From NCBI GenBank assembly GCA_947359465.1, contig OX375883.1, forward strand, positions 95,306,293 to 95,370,292: DNA of 64,000 bases, given 5' to 3'. This document shows, piece after piece, positions 44,083-54,264 of the stretch. This stretch comes from Metellina segmentata (taxonomy: Eukaryota > Arthropoda > Arachnida > Araneae > Tetragnathidae). Position 1 is the first letter of the stretch. Every line of letters begins with the position of its first letter. A program made the position numbers and the translations under genes. A model generated the notes under the pieces. That model was not told the DNA's origin. It was given only the letters and a program-made list of their open reading frames with translations, and made no database searches.

Positions 44083-44179
44083 ATAACAACAAACATTAAA
44101 TTAATCAGTGTACTAGGATAGGACTAGAGTTCTGTGGAAAACATTTGTCTCAACAGTACGAGATGAGAACGGAACAAAG

Positions 44180-44815
44180 CTATTTTAAATTTATTTTCGG
44201 AATCTATTCAATTTTGAATGCACTGAATATAGGAGTTGTTAATGTCGCTGGTTTATGTCAACTAATTTAAAAACGACACCTCGATTTCTTGCTATTTTGT
44301 GCCACTATGTAGGTCATGGATTATGCAATACTTTAGGCGCATGTGTATAAAAGGTTATTTTGTTATGTTCTTCAATTTAAATCTGTTTTTTTTTACAAAA
44401 AAAAACTATAGTTATTTTATTTTATAATTTCTAAACAGCTATTTTTTATTTGTGGAATTGATTAAGCTTCCAGAGGACTTTAAACTCAACGACATCCTAA
44501 AAGGACCTTAGGTTATATTTCTTTTGGAATCCATTCATGATAAATGCACTCATTATCGGAGTTGTTGTTGTGGTTGCTTTATGTCGAGGAATTTAGAAAT
44601 AACACTACGGTTTCCTGCAGTTATGGATCATTGATAAATTTTTAGTCGCGTATGTAGTCGTTACTTTGTGATGTTCGTCATTTTAAGTCGGTTCCAAAAG
44701 ATTGCCTAGTGTAGACATTTTGTTTTTTATCATTTCTAAAAGCTAATATTTATTTGTAGAATCGATTAAGCTTTTAGAGGAAGATGGCTCAACGGCACGC
44801 TAAAAAGACCTAAGG
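44180..44815. repeat. Diverged tandem duplication, about 300-bp period
   Basis: GCTATTTTAAATTTATTTTCGG through GATTAAGCTTCCAGAGG and GACATCCTAAAAGGACCTTAGG recurs about 300 bp later as GATTAAGCTTTTAGAGG and GCACGCTAAAAAGACCTAAGG. It lies directly upstream of the MULE transposase gene and may be its terminal-repeat or promoter region. AAGGTAAGT at 44812-44820 is a consensus splice donor. Confidence 0.55.
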
Positions 44816-44846
44816 TAAGTTATTTTCACAATACACTCATTATTAA

Positions 44847-46192
44847 ATGCTCTTGGAGGTTATTAAAAATTTAAAAGGCAGAAAACAAACTGTAAAAATG
44901 TTCAGTTGCAACTATTGTGAGTGTGTATATGCACTGAACACGTCTTTGAAAAGGCATATAGTGCAAAAATATCCCGATACAGTTGTTACAATAGAAAAGA
45001 AATATAATTGTTCTAATTGTGAAAAGAGTTATGAAAAGTTGTATTCATTGAGGGAGCATACGAGAAAAAATCATAACATAACATACTCCCATCAGCCTTC
45101 AAGCATAAGGAAAGTGTGCTGTCCTCAATGTTTTCATGTTTGTGAAAGTGTGAAAAATCTCTGCAATCATGTATTTGTAAGCCATAATGTTAGAATTGAT
45201 GAAGAATCAATTGAATTTACATGCATGGAAGAATTTTTATTCTGTACAGTAAAAGAAGAGGAGAATTCAAAAGCTTTGTTTGTCAAGCATTTTTCTGAAA
45301 GAAAAAAATTGAAAGAAGAGTCCATTTCATATTTTCACTGCAATCGATCTGGATATTTTAAAAGTAGAGGTGTTGGTGGACGTCCCTTGAAATCTCAAGG
45401 AAGTTCAAAACTGAATACATATTGCCCCGCTCACATGAAACTTACTGTTAGAAATGAAGGCAAAGCCAATTCGAGTTATTGAGCTAAAACCCATTTTGGT
45501 CATGAAATTGACTTGGGCCATATAAGACACTCTGATGAAGAAAAAGATTATTTAGCAGCTAAAATTGCTCAAAAGATACCCTTCTCGGAAATCCTTAAGG
45601 AGGTTCGATCTGCTCCATCAAGTTCAGTAAGCAGATTCCATTTGCTCACAAAAAAGGACTTGTTCAACATCAAAGCAAGTTACAGGCTAGATTCAGACAT
45701 CATAAGAAACCCTAATGATGCTATGAGTGTAGAAGCATGAGTTAGAGAGATGAAGGAAAGGCAGGACATTTTTATCGGTTATAAACCTCAAGGTCTAATG
45801 GATTCAGAATTTCCCATGCTTCTTGCAGAGGACCTTTTGCTAGTTATAATGGAAAAGTCACAGGAGATGATAAAAAAATGTAGGCATGATATTGTTTGTA
45901 TGGACGGCACCCATGGTACAAATGCTTACCACTTTGAGTAGACAACCCTCCTAGTGCTAGATGAAATGAGACAGGGATATCCAGGTGCATTTTGTATTAG
46001 TAATCGTACAGATTATGAGACAATTGCTGGTTTTCTGTCTGTCATTAGGAACCGATGTGGGGATTTAAAGCCTAAAGTTTTTATGTCTGACATGGCAGAA
46101 AACTTTTATAATGCTTGGAACAAAGTCTTTCCTCCACCTGAATTGCGGTTATATTGTACCTGGCATGTTGACAAGCATGGAGGAATAATTTA
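44847..46192 (+). pseudogene. MULE transposase, 5' half, with N-terminal zinc fingers
   Basis: The protein starts around 44847-44898. Three C2H2 fingers follow: CNYCECVYALNTSLKRH (second histidine lost), CSNCEKSYEKLYSLREHTRK and CPQCFHVCESVKNLCNH. A DNA-binding linker comes next. The MULE catalytic core has IVCMDGTHGTNAY with the first D, LDEMRQGYPGAFCISNRTD, and VFMSDMAENFYNAW with the second D. It ends at LYCTWHVDKHG. In-frame stops lie at 45481, 45738, 45939 and 46191. The gene is split by the Gypsy array beginning at 46197 and resumes at 51491. Before decay this would be a Mutator-like transposase. Confidence 0.8.
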
Positions 46193-46260
46193 AAGATGTA
46201 GCGCCCATGTTTATGCTAATGACAGTGTCTCCCTCTGACGGTTAGCAGTATGAAATAGGC

Positions 46261-47132
46261 AACAGATGTCCTCAGTACTGTGATAAAGATTAGCATCAAT
46301 GGTAAGGTGATCCCAACAAAACTTCTTGTCTTAAAACAAGCCAAAGGAAACAGAACTCTTTTGGGTCAGGATTTCCTCCAAGCAGCAGGGATAGTTCTGG
46401 ATCTGCAACAAAATGAATGGTTTTTCTCTGAAACCCCACAAAAGAAAAACAGTTTTCTTTCCCTAACACGAGTGGCAACGCATGCTACATCCTTATTGGA
46501 TACATCCCTTCGAAAGGATAAAAATAGAGGAAACTTGGTAGTGGAAAAACACCAAATAAATCCTCTCCTGAAGCAATATGAAACTTGTTTTCAACCAGGG
46601 GGAGAGCCTACACCGTCAATAGAACAACGGATCACAACGCGTGATAATCTTCCTGTGTCAGTGCACCCTTACAGGATGAACCCTGTCAACAATGTACAGT
46701 ACATCCCTGGAAAGGCAAATGTCATCCCCGACTAGCTCTCCCGCCAAGTTTGTAAAGAAGATCAAAGTTCTTCATGTGAAATTTCTAACATTGTTGTTGC
46801 GGACTTGCTCACTCAGAAGTTCCCCACTTCTTATGTCATAGCTAGTCTTGATAAACCGTGTGAGCCACTCGCGACTTACCAAGTCTCTGCTCTCACACCC
46901 TTCAGAGACATTGATACTACTCCAGTAGCCCCTCTTCGTAAGAGAGGTCGACCACCCAATGTACCTGGGAACTCGAACTCAGATAAAGAACTTTCAAGTC
47001 CTTCAGGAACTGCTTCCCGGACAGTTCGCTTTCCCCGGAAAGCCAATAGAATTTGAACTTAGCCATAACCACTCCAGAACTTACCGATCCTGGTCTCCTC
47101 ACCGGGACGTCGTCGGGACCAGAGGGGGAGTC
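46261..47132 (+). pseudogene. Gypsy body A, 3' remnant only
   Basis: It is co-linear and of equal length (872 bp) with 50339-51210 and differs from it at only about six positions. It starts inside the protease-domain coding region, directly joined to the LTR piece, so gag and the start of pol are deleted. It carries the same internal junction as body B, where the segment before the reverse transcriptase is joined to the YIPGKANV segment that normally follows RNase H. It cannot encode a functional product. Confidence 0.85.
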
Positions 47133-47376
47133 TGTAGCGTCCATGTTTATATTAATGACAGTGTCTCCCTCTGACGGTTAGCAATATGAAATAGGCAGTC
47201 GAGAGCCAAGTTTCCCATGCACGGACGCATGGTTTTCTGTACCCATAACTCTTAACTAAATTTAATATGTGTGTTGTGTGTAACTTAGATCTCATTAAAG
47301 ATGTTACACTAAATTTTGGCTCACTAGCATTCCCTTTTCTTATCCAAACAGAACCCAGTGGCTTTCCCCGGCCACA
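47133..47376 (+). repeat. Gypsy LTR (shared middle copy)
   Basis: 244 bp, TG...CA. It is 32 bp shorter than the right LTR, which has an extra tandem AGTTTCCCAAGTTTTCC segment. Few other differences are seen, so the copies are young. Confidence 0.9.
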
Positions 47377-47379
47377 AAC

Positions 47380-47390
47380 TGGCGCCCAAT
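47380..47390 (+). promoter_or_regulatory. Gypsy primer binding site
   Basis: TGGCGCCCAAT, three bases after the LTR end, is the expected start site for minus-strand DNA synthesis from a tRNA 3' end. I did not assign the tRNA. Confidence 0.75.
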
Positions 47391-48811
47391 GTGTGTTAGA
47401 ATGCGTTGTTGAGGTCAAAATTTTAACTTGGCTCCTGGCTCGGTAATTTTTTTCAGATAATGCGCACTTAGGACAAAGGTGTCGCTTGAAGAATCCTACA
47501 TCTGTTTTAGATTTTGCTAAGCACATGGAAACAGGTTAGTTTCTGTGCTGTACGGACCATCAGTCTCCGCTTATGGATAACAGGTATTTTCTGTTTACCT
47601 TTTGTTTCGCCAGGCCAAACTGGGAAACCATTCTGTAGTAATATAGCATTCCTTTGTGTTCAAGTAACATCCTGTTACCAAAAGGCTATATCTTGTATAA
47701 ATTACTTGTTTGAGTTTTGAAAATTTGTCTCAAAAATGATATATCTCACAATCTTTTAAGATTTTAATTATCTTTTAAGCTATGATATTTTTTTTAAATA
47801 AAATATTCTACTTTCGATTTGAAATATAAATGTTCGTGCTTATCGGACTGGAAGTTATTCGGACCTTGAAAGTATCATTCTTGGGTTTAGTAGACAAGAA
47901 ACAAATTTTTTCTTGTATATTGTTGATATAAGATATATTTTATGTGAGATCTTAAAGATTTATTTTCGAATTAAAAGCTTATGAAAAGGTTTTTAGTGCA
48001 TTTCATAAAAGGAAAGAAATATACTATAGTGTTGTATTATAGTATTTTTTAAATTCAAGAATGATTGGAGTAATAATTAGTATTATAAAGTACACATTTG
48101 TAATTTTATATAATTTCTAGTTTTGAGTATCACGTGATCAAAGAGATGCTCAGGGACAATGTACATGTAAAGTAGAAGGGACTACTCATTCATTCGAATT
48201 GCACTCCTGTGACCTTGTAATTGAAAGAGAAGGTGTTTATGGTTTTTCGGGTGCTCTGTTTATAATTGTGCATTTTAAAGGGGGATTTTTTCTTGACGAA
48301 CTTTATTTGCTTCGCGTGAGAGAGATTTTTGTTTTTGTTGTTCACACATTTGGGGTGATTGGTTTTTCAGAGCTCGGTTACATGAAAGTTTTTGGGGGTT
48401 GTGTATAAAATACCAATTGAATTCCTATTGTTTTAACAAATGTGTATAAAATAAATTTAGGATTTTAGTTTGATTATATATGTTAACTGGTATACATTTA
48501 CTGTCATTGTTACTCATTCTTGCATAAAATATTTGTTAATGTCAAAATATTGCAAACGTATTAATAATAGTGTTATTGTTAACCTTATATTTCTTAGCAA
48601 AGGTTATTTCAGTGAAATATTGTCACTGTTCTGAGGATTTTGAATAAGTGTTTATTATACAAATTTATAACTTTTACACACATTTTAGGTGTTCAATTGA
48701 AATTATTTGGGTTTAATGATGCAATATTCCGTTTAAATTAGTGCATTTTATTTATACTATTTTTAATGGTCAAAATATAAAGTGACTCTGAACAACAGAA
48801 CTATAAGGAAA
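47391..48811 (+). other. Gypsy untranslated leader
   Basis: About 1.4 kb lies between the primer binding site and the gag start. It is AT-rich, with only short frames. It is long for a Gypsy leader and may contain an unrecognised insertion. Confidence 0.5.
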
Positions 48812-50813
48812 ATGTCATTCCTCGGTAAAGCAAGAAAATGCGATCTTGTCGGTCTGGCATTAGAGATGGGGGAACATTCTGATGATAGATACAGTTATCA
48901 AACTAAGAACGATTATTACTTCGAGTGCGGCTTATGAAGAAGAATTTGTAAAGAACTTACTCCAGCGTATTATCACTGAGAGACAGGAACTGGAAGCAAA
49001 TATCAAGGAAGAGAAAGAAAGAAAGGAAGGTTTAGAATTCGAAGAGCGAAAGAGGAAGGATGGTTACGAATTCGAGCTACAGAAGTTGAGACTCCAGGAA
49101 GAAGCGGCTCGAACGTCAGCTTCCATAGAACAGAATGAAGTTCCACATTCAGCCAAACCCAAACTGGATTTGCAGACTCTGATTCAAAGATTTGATTCTG
49201 CAACAAACGATGTGAGTTTGTACCTCGTCATCTTCGAAAGGCAAGCCCGGAGAGCTGAAATCCCTAAAGAATTCTGGGCAGCACATTTAATTGGTTTATT
49301 GCCATACGATATTGCTCAAATTATTGCCAGGGAAGCGGAAGAAGTTTCCCAGGATTATAAACAAGTTAAGCAGCTTCTGCTCAAGCGCTATAAGTTAACT
49401 CCAGAGAAGTTTCGTTAATCATTCGCGAGACATGCAAAGAGTCCAGAAAGCACATGGACAGATTTCGCATATGAAACGAGGAACTATTTTCAGGGTTTGA
49501 TTTCAGGTCTTGAAATCACCACTTTCGACGGACTCTCTGATCTAATGATTGTAGATCAAATAAAACGCCGTGTTCCTCGGGAGATTCGAGAACATTTCAT
49601 CGATGAGTGGACTCGGATAAAAACAGTAAAAGATCTAGTGAAGAAGCTAGACGACTATGAAACGGTTCGGCCAAATAACAGTAAGAATTTTACTCCCAAG
49701 ACACAAAATAAACTGTGGAATGGAACTCCAAAACCGCTAGCGCAGGGGGATTGCAAGGCCCAGCGTCGGTATTGGAGAGGGGACAGCAACAACCGTGAGG
49801 CTCAGCAGGATAAACGAACATATCGAAGGGCACAGCAGGACAACGGAAGGTCCAATGCTAAAGTAACTTGTTTCTCATGTGGATTGGAAGGACACATGAA
49901 AGGAACCTACCCAAATTGGGACAAAACTAAAGATGGTAGAGGTGCTAACAGAAATAAACAGTATCCTCTTAGTCAAGACAGAGCCCAAAGAACCACTGAA
50001 CTTCAAAACGAAGACATCAGACCTCCCATAGCATGTTATGGATGTGGTTGCCCAGGAGTTATCAAATCAAGATGCAGCACTTGCAATCCAACCGTAACAA
50101 ATGACTATTCGAAATCACCGAATGTTAATCATCTGGAACTTTACAGTTGTTCCACATTGAGACACCCATTGAGCCTTATCCAGATCACAATTTGCAACCA
50201 ACAGGCTGCCGTGTGTGCAGACACGGGTGCGACGTGTTCCGTGGCTGGAGAAAAGCTGTACAAACGTCTCCAAGAGTTTGGTATGCATTTTGAGGACAGG
50301 AAGGTAGAATTAAAGCTTGCTGATGGCTGCGTGAAAACAACAGATGTCCTCACTACTGTGATAAAGATTAGCATCAATGGTAAGGTGAACCCAACAAAAC
50401 TTCTTGTCTTAAAACAAGCCAAAGGAAACAGAACTCTTTTGGGTCAGGATTTCCTCCAAGCAGCAGGGATAGTTCTGGATCTGCAACAAAATGAATGGTT
50501 TTTCTCTGAAACCCCACAAAAGAAAAACAGTTTTCTTTCCCTAACACGAGTGGCAACGCATGCTACATCCTTATTGGATACATCCCTTCGAAAGGATAAA
50601 AATAGAGGAAACTTGGTAGTGGAAAAACACCAAATAAATCCTCTCCTGAAGCAATATGAAACTTGTTTTCAACCAGGGGGAGAGCCTACACCGTCAATAG
50701 AACAACGGATCACAACGCGTGATAATCTTCCTGTGTCAGTGCACCCTTACAGGATGAACCCTGTCAACAATGTACAGTACATCCCTGGAAAGGCAAATGT
50801 CATCCCCGACTAG
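48812..50813 (+). pseudogene. Gypsy gag and protease region (body B)
   Basis: An ATG at 48812 opens a gag-like N-terminus. A 1-base frame change near 48880 leads into the main frame. It contains a charged coiled-coil stretch (about 48990-49110), then a capsid-like region (IFERQARRAEIPKEFW, LKRYKLTPEKFR). A nonsense codon lies at 49416-49418, after which the frame continues. A zinc knuckle follows at about 49867 (CFSCGLEGHMK, with the last cysteine replaced by tyrosine), then an altered second one. The aspartic protease motif CADTGATCSVAG is near 50217. Reverse transcriptase, RNase H and most of integrase are missing at an internal junction near 50760. The element is non-autonomous. Confidence 0.82.
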
Positions 50814-51134
50814 CTCTCCCGCCAAGTTTGTAAAGAAGATCAAAGTTCTTCATGTGAAATTTCTAACATTGTTGTTGCGGACTTGCTCACTCCTAAGTTC
50901 CCCACTTCTTATGTCATAGCTAGTCTTGATGAACCGTGTGAGCCACTCGCGACTTACCAAGTCTCTGCTCTCACACCCTTCAGAGACATTGATACTACTC
51001 CAGTAGCCCCTCTTCGTAAGAGAGGTCGACCACCCAATGTACCTGGGAACTCGAACTCAGATAAAGAACTTTCAAGTCCTTCAGGAACTGCTTCCCGGAC
51101 AGTTCGCTTTCCCCGGAAAGCCAAAAGAATTTGA
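50814..51134 (+). pseudogene. Gypsy pol C-terminal tail
   Basis: After the stop at the IPD-LSRQ position, a short frame keeps the segment expected at the far C-terminus of pol (VAPLRKRGRPPNVPG, TVRFPRKAKRI). It ends just before the polypurine tract. The same tail is in body A at 46736-47056. Confidence 0.65.
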
Positions 51135-51210
51135 ACTTAGCCATAACCACTCCAGAACTTACCGATCCTGGTCTCCTCACCGGGACGTCGTCGGGACCAG
51201 AGGGGGAGTC

Positions 51211-51486
51211 TGTAGCGTCCATGTTTATGCTAATGACAGTGTCTCCCTCTGACGGTTAGCAATATGAAATAGGCAGTCGAGAGCAAAGTTTCCCATGGAG
51301 TTTCCCAAGTTTTCCCCAAGTTTTCCATGCACGGACGCATGGTCTTCTGTACCCATAACTCTTAACTAAATTTAATATGTGTGTTGTGTGTAACTTAGAT
51401 CTCATTAAAGATGTTACACTAAATTTTGGCTCACTAGCATTCCCTTTTCTTATCAAAACAGAACCCAGTGGCTTTCCCCGGCCACA
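51211..51486 (+). repeat. Gypsy right LTR
   Basis: 276 bp, TG...CA, followed by the AAGA target duplication. It contains a local tandem duplication of about 32 bp near 51295-51330 that is absent from the middle LTR. Confidence 0.9.
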
Positions 51487-51490
51487 AAGA

Positions 51491-52355
51491 AAATTAAATC
51501 TTCAGAGAAGAAATCTCCTGTTTACAAGGTATTGAGGACTCTCCTGAAGGAGAAAAATGAAGAAATTTTATGGTCGTTACTTCCAAAAGCACTAGCATAT
51601 TTTCAAAATGATGATGACTTAGGTGAATTTGGACACTTGTGAGAAGAATTATTCAAGTAATGTTAAGAACTGGGCCTATTGCTTCAGGGGACATAGCGGC
51701 ATCAATACAAACCTGCATCTTGAAAGGATGCATATAACTCTGAAGTATGAATATTTAGATACAAAAAGCATAATAAAAGGCTGGATAAGGCAACTAGTGC
51801 CTTAGTGAACTTCATTGTAGACAAGAAATTTGATAGGCTTGTTACGAATTTCAAGGTAAAGTTACAAAGAAGGTGATGTAATTAAGAACTCAGCACAACG
51901 CTAGTCTTTCTCTTGCACTAAATTCAGTCATACAATACCAGGACAGTTGGATTGAATCTTCTAGTACGGAAGATGATATGTATATAATTAAAGTAAATGA
52001 TGCTCAGTGCAATTGTAGTTTGGTATGTGAAGATTACAATGCTTGTTTGCACAAATGTATTTGTACTTGTCATGATTCTATGATAAGGGCAAATATGCGC
52101 AAGCATATACATTTCGTGTGCCGAAGTAACTCTGAAAGGGTAGATTTGGAAACTTTGGCAGAAGTTAATGCACCATCACAGGAGGATTTAGAACCTCGGC
52201 AGAAGTTACTGCAGCATCATAAGATGATTTTGACAGAAGGTACAGCAGCATCACATGAGGATAGGTCAACAACTTTACAGCATACCAAATATTACTCTTT
52301 TGCAACCAACTTTCAGAACTTGAAAAGATCTAGACAGCATTGCAAGCAGTGTTAA
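51491..52355 (+). pseudogene. MULE transposase, 3' half
   Basis: It continues the MULE protein after the Gypsy insertion: LLKEKNEEILWSLLPKALAY, then NWAYCFRGHSGINTNLHLER and YEYLDTKSIIKGWIRQL. The SWIM-like zinc motif with cysteines and histidines follows (CEDYNACLHKCICTCHDS, then NMRKHIHFVC). An acidic tail ends at 52353-52355. At least two frame changes (near 51640 and 51800-51960) are present. The pieces at 44847-46192 and here join cleanly at the AAGA target site. Confidence 0.78.
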
Positions 52356-52954
52356 AAATGTGTCAGAGATCGAAGTTGTTCAAAACTTAATTAAATCTGT
52401 ATAATCTACAATATAGGCATTCAGGCAAAGTGTATTACTGCCAATGTTTGTAGAAAAAGAAATTTGCTTAAACAAAAACATATGTAAACAAAGGCTTTAT
52501 TCTGCCAAGAAGAAAAGAATATACAAGTCTTCTTTGGAAAAACCCACACAGAAGGATAAGAGAAAGATCTACATGCATCTCTAGATTTGTGCTACTTATC
52601 TGGCAAAGCTTTTGCATAAAAATATTAAAGTAGTGTTATTTGAGCTATTTATCTGAAATAAAGAATGAATTACATTGGTCTCTTGATCAAATTTGCCCAT
52701 ATTATGGTAGAGAAAAATTAATATCTTTTTAATACAATGAAAAAAAATTAGGCCTAATTCAACCAATGATCATGGCCACAAGAAATTTAAACCTAATTGA
52801 AAGAGAAGCTTTTTAACTACTTACATGTTTAAGTCCTAAAGTGTTCTATTTCCTATGAAGTTCATCTGCTTTTCTAGTTGACAGACGTACCTACGTTCAT
52901 ATCTCTCGTTTCTCTCTTGTACTATTTTTTTGGAGTGTGTTTGATGCTCTGAAC
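52356..52954. other. No gene recognised
   Basis: AT-rich sequence between the MULE 3' end and the Tc1-like element. It should contain the MULE right terminal repeat, but I could not identify it. Confidence 0.35.
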
Positions 52955-54250
52955 ATGGCTGTTAAAGGAACGTCACCAACCAAGCTGTATACGCCATCAA
53001 AGCAAGGAAAATCAATTAGTAGTGGAGCTCGGAGGAACATATTGAATGCTTATTCTTGACTTCGAGACCATTAACCAAATCGTCAAAAAGGTGACCCAAC
53101 TAACTGGTGCTTCCAAAAGAACTGTTTTTCATTTGAAAAAAGAAAAGAAGACGTCAAGTCCTTTGAGTACTCCGGGAAAAAAACGAACTTCTGCCGTTGG
53201 AAAAAGAACAAGAATGATGAAATATGACAACTTCACTTTATCGTGCTTCCGACGAAAAATTCATGATTTTTACGTCGAAATAAAATTACTACATAGGACA
53301 AAGTTCTAAACGAAATTAACAACGATAAAGATATTTTTTCGACGAACATTAGCCGAAGTACACTGTACAGGACACTGAAAGATTTGGGATTTTCCTTTGA
53401 AAAGCGAAAAAGGAAGGCCATGCTTTTGAAAGACTCAACATAATTTCATGGCGAAGATATTATTTACGAAAAATTAGAGAACTGAAGAACGAAAATGCCT
53501 CAACCTATAATTTGGATGAAACATGGATGAATGAATGACACTCTCAAAGTAGAGTATGGCAAGACAAAAACATCAAAAGCCACCAATGAAGCTTCCTCTT
53601 CAAGTTTGACAACAGGCTTGGCGGCGCCAAAAGGAAAAGGAAGAAGACTCATCATTTTCCATATCGGAAGTGATGAAGGATTTGTACCTGATGCGGCTGA
53701 CATTTTTGTAGGAAAAAATCCGTGGACTACAACGAAGAAATGAATGGTAACCATTTTGAGAAGTGGTTTGAAGATGTCATGCCTAAATTGAAACCAAACA
53801 GCTTGTAGTGATGGACAATGCCCCCTATCATTCGGTGAAGAAAGAAAAAATTCAGACGACATCTTGGAAAAAAAATGCAATTGAAGAACGGCTATCGTTG
53901 AAAAACATTACGTGGAACCAGGACATGATCATGATTGAACTGTTGAAAAAAGTTAGAGAAATCAAACATATGTTTAATAAATACAGAGTTGAAGAAATAG
54001 CCGAAAAAATTTGGGCATACGGTTTTGAGACTTCCCCCGTATCACTGTGAGCTTCATCCCATCGAAATGATATGGAGTCAAGTAAAAGGACATGTTGTCA
54101 GGGAAAACAAGACTTTTAAACTGAACGATGTGAAGGATTTAGTCATCCAAGGGATTGAAAAGGTCTCTGTAAAAAATTGGAAAAACTGCATAAACCATGT
54201 TACTGTAAAAGAGAAATTAATGTGGGAAGTAAATGGACTTGTGTGTTGCG
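52955..54250 (+). pseudogene. Tc1/mariner-like transposase with long D-E spacing
   Basis: It starts at ATG 52955 (MAVKGTSPTKLYTPSKQGKS). A helix-turn-helix region follows (TGASKRTVFHLKKEKK), then PLSTPGKKR. A degraded first catalytic block is NLDETWMN near 53510, with D in LDETW. Next are GRRLIIFHIGSDEGFVPDAA, then VMDNAPYHSVKKEK with the second D at 53814, and PPYHCELHPIEMIWSQVKGH with E at 54064. The two codons are 250 bases apart, so about 82 residues separate D and E. That is far more than the 34-39 of most Tc1/mariner families. At least four frame breaks (near 53060, 53300, 53530 and 54020) inactivate it. Terminal repeats were not found. Confidence 0.8.
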
Positions 54251-54264
54251 AGACTCTCCTTGAA

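Larger units (their letters stand above)
46197..51486 (+). mobile_element. Tandem Gypsy array: LTR-body-LTR-body-LTR
   Basis: Three LTR copies are present: a 64-bp 5' piece (46197-46260), 47133-47376 and 51211-51486. All start TGTAGCG and the two complete ones end CCACA. A single 4-bp target duplication, AAGA, flanks the whole (46193-46196 and 51487-51490). The middle LTR is preceded by a polypurine tract (AGAGGGGGAG) and followed by a primer binding site, so it serves both bodies. This is the expected product of recombination between LTRs, with later deletion in the first body. Confidence 0.88.

Noticed and set aside
46296..46478. Minus-strand ORFs in the Gypsy bodies (46296-46478, 50374-50556, 46917-47144, 50995-51222)
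   Set aside because: They are antisense shadows, identical in the two bodies because the bodies themselves are duplicates.
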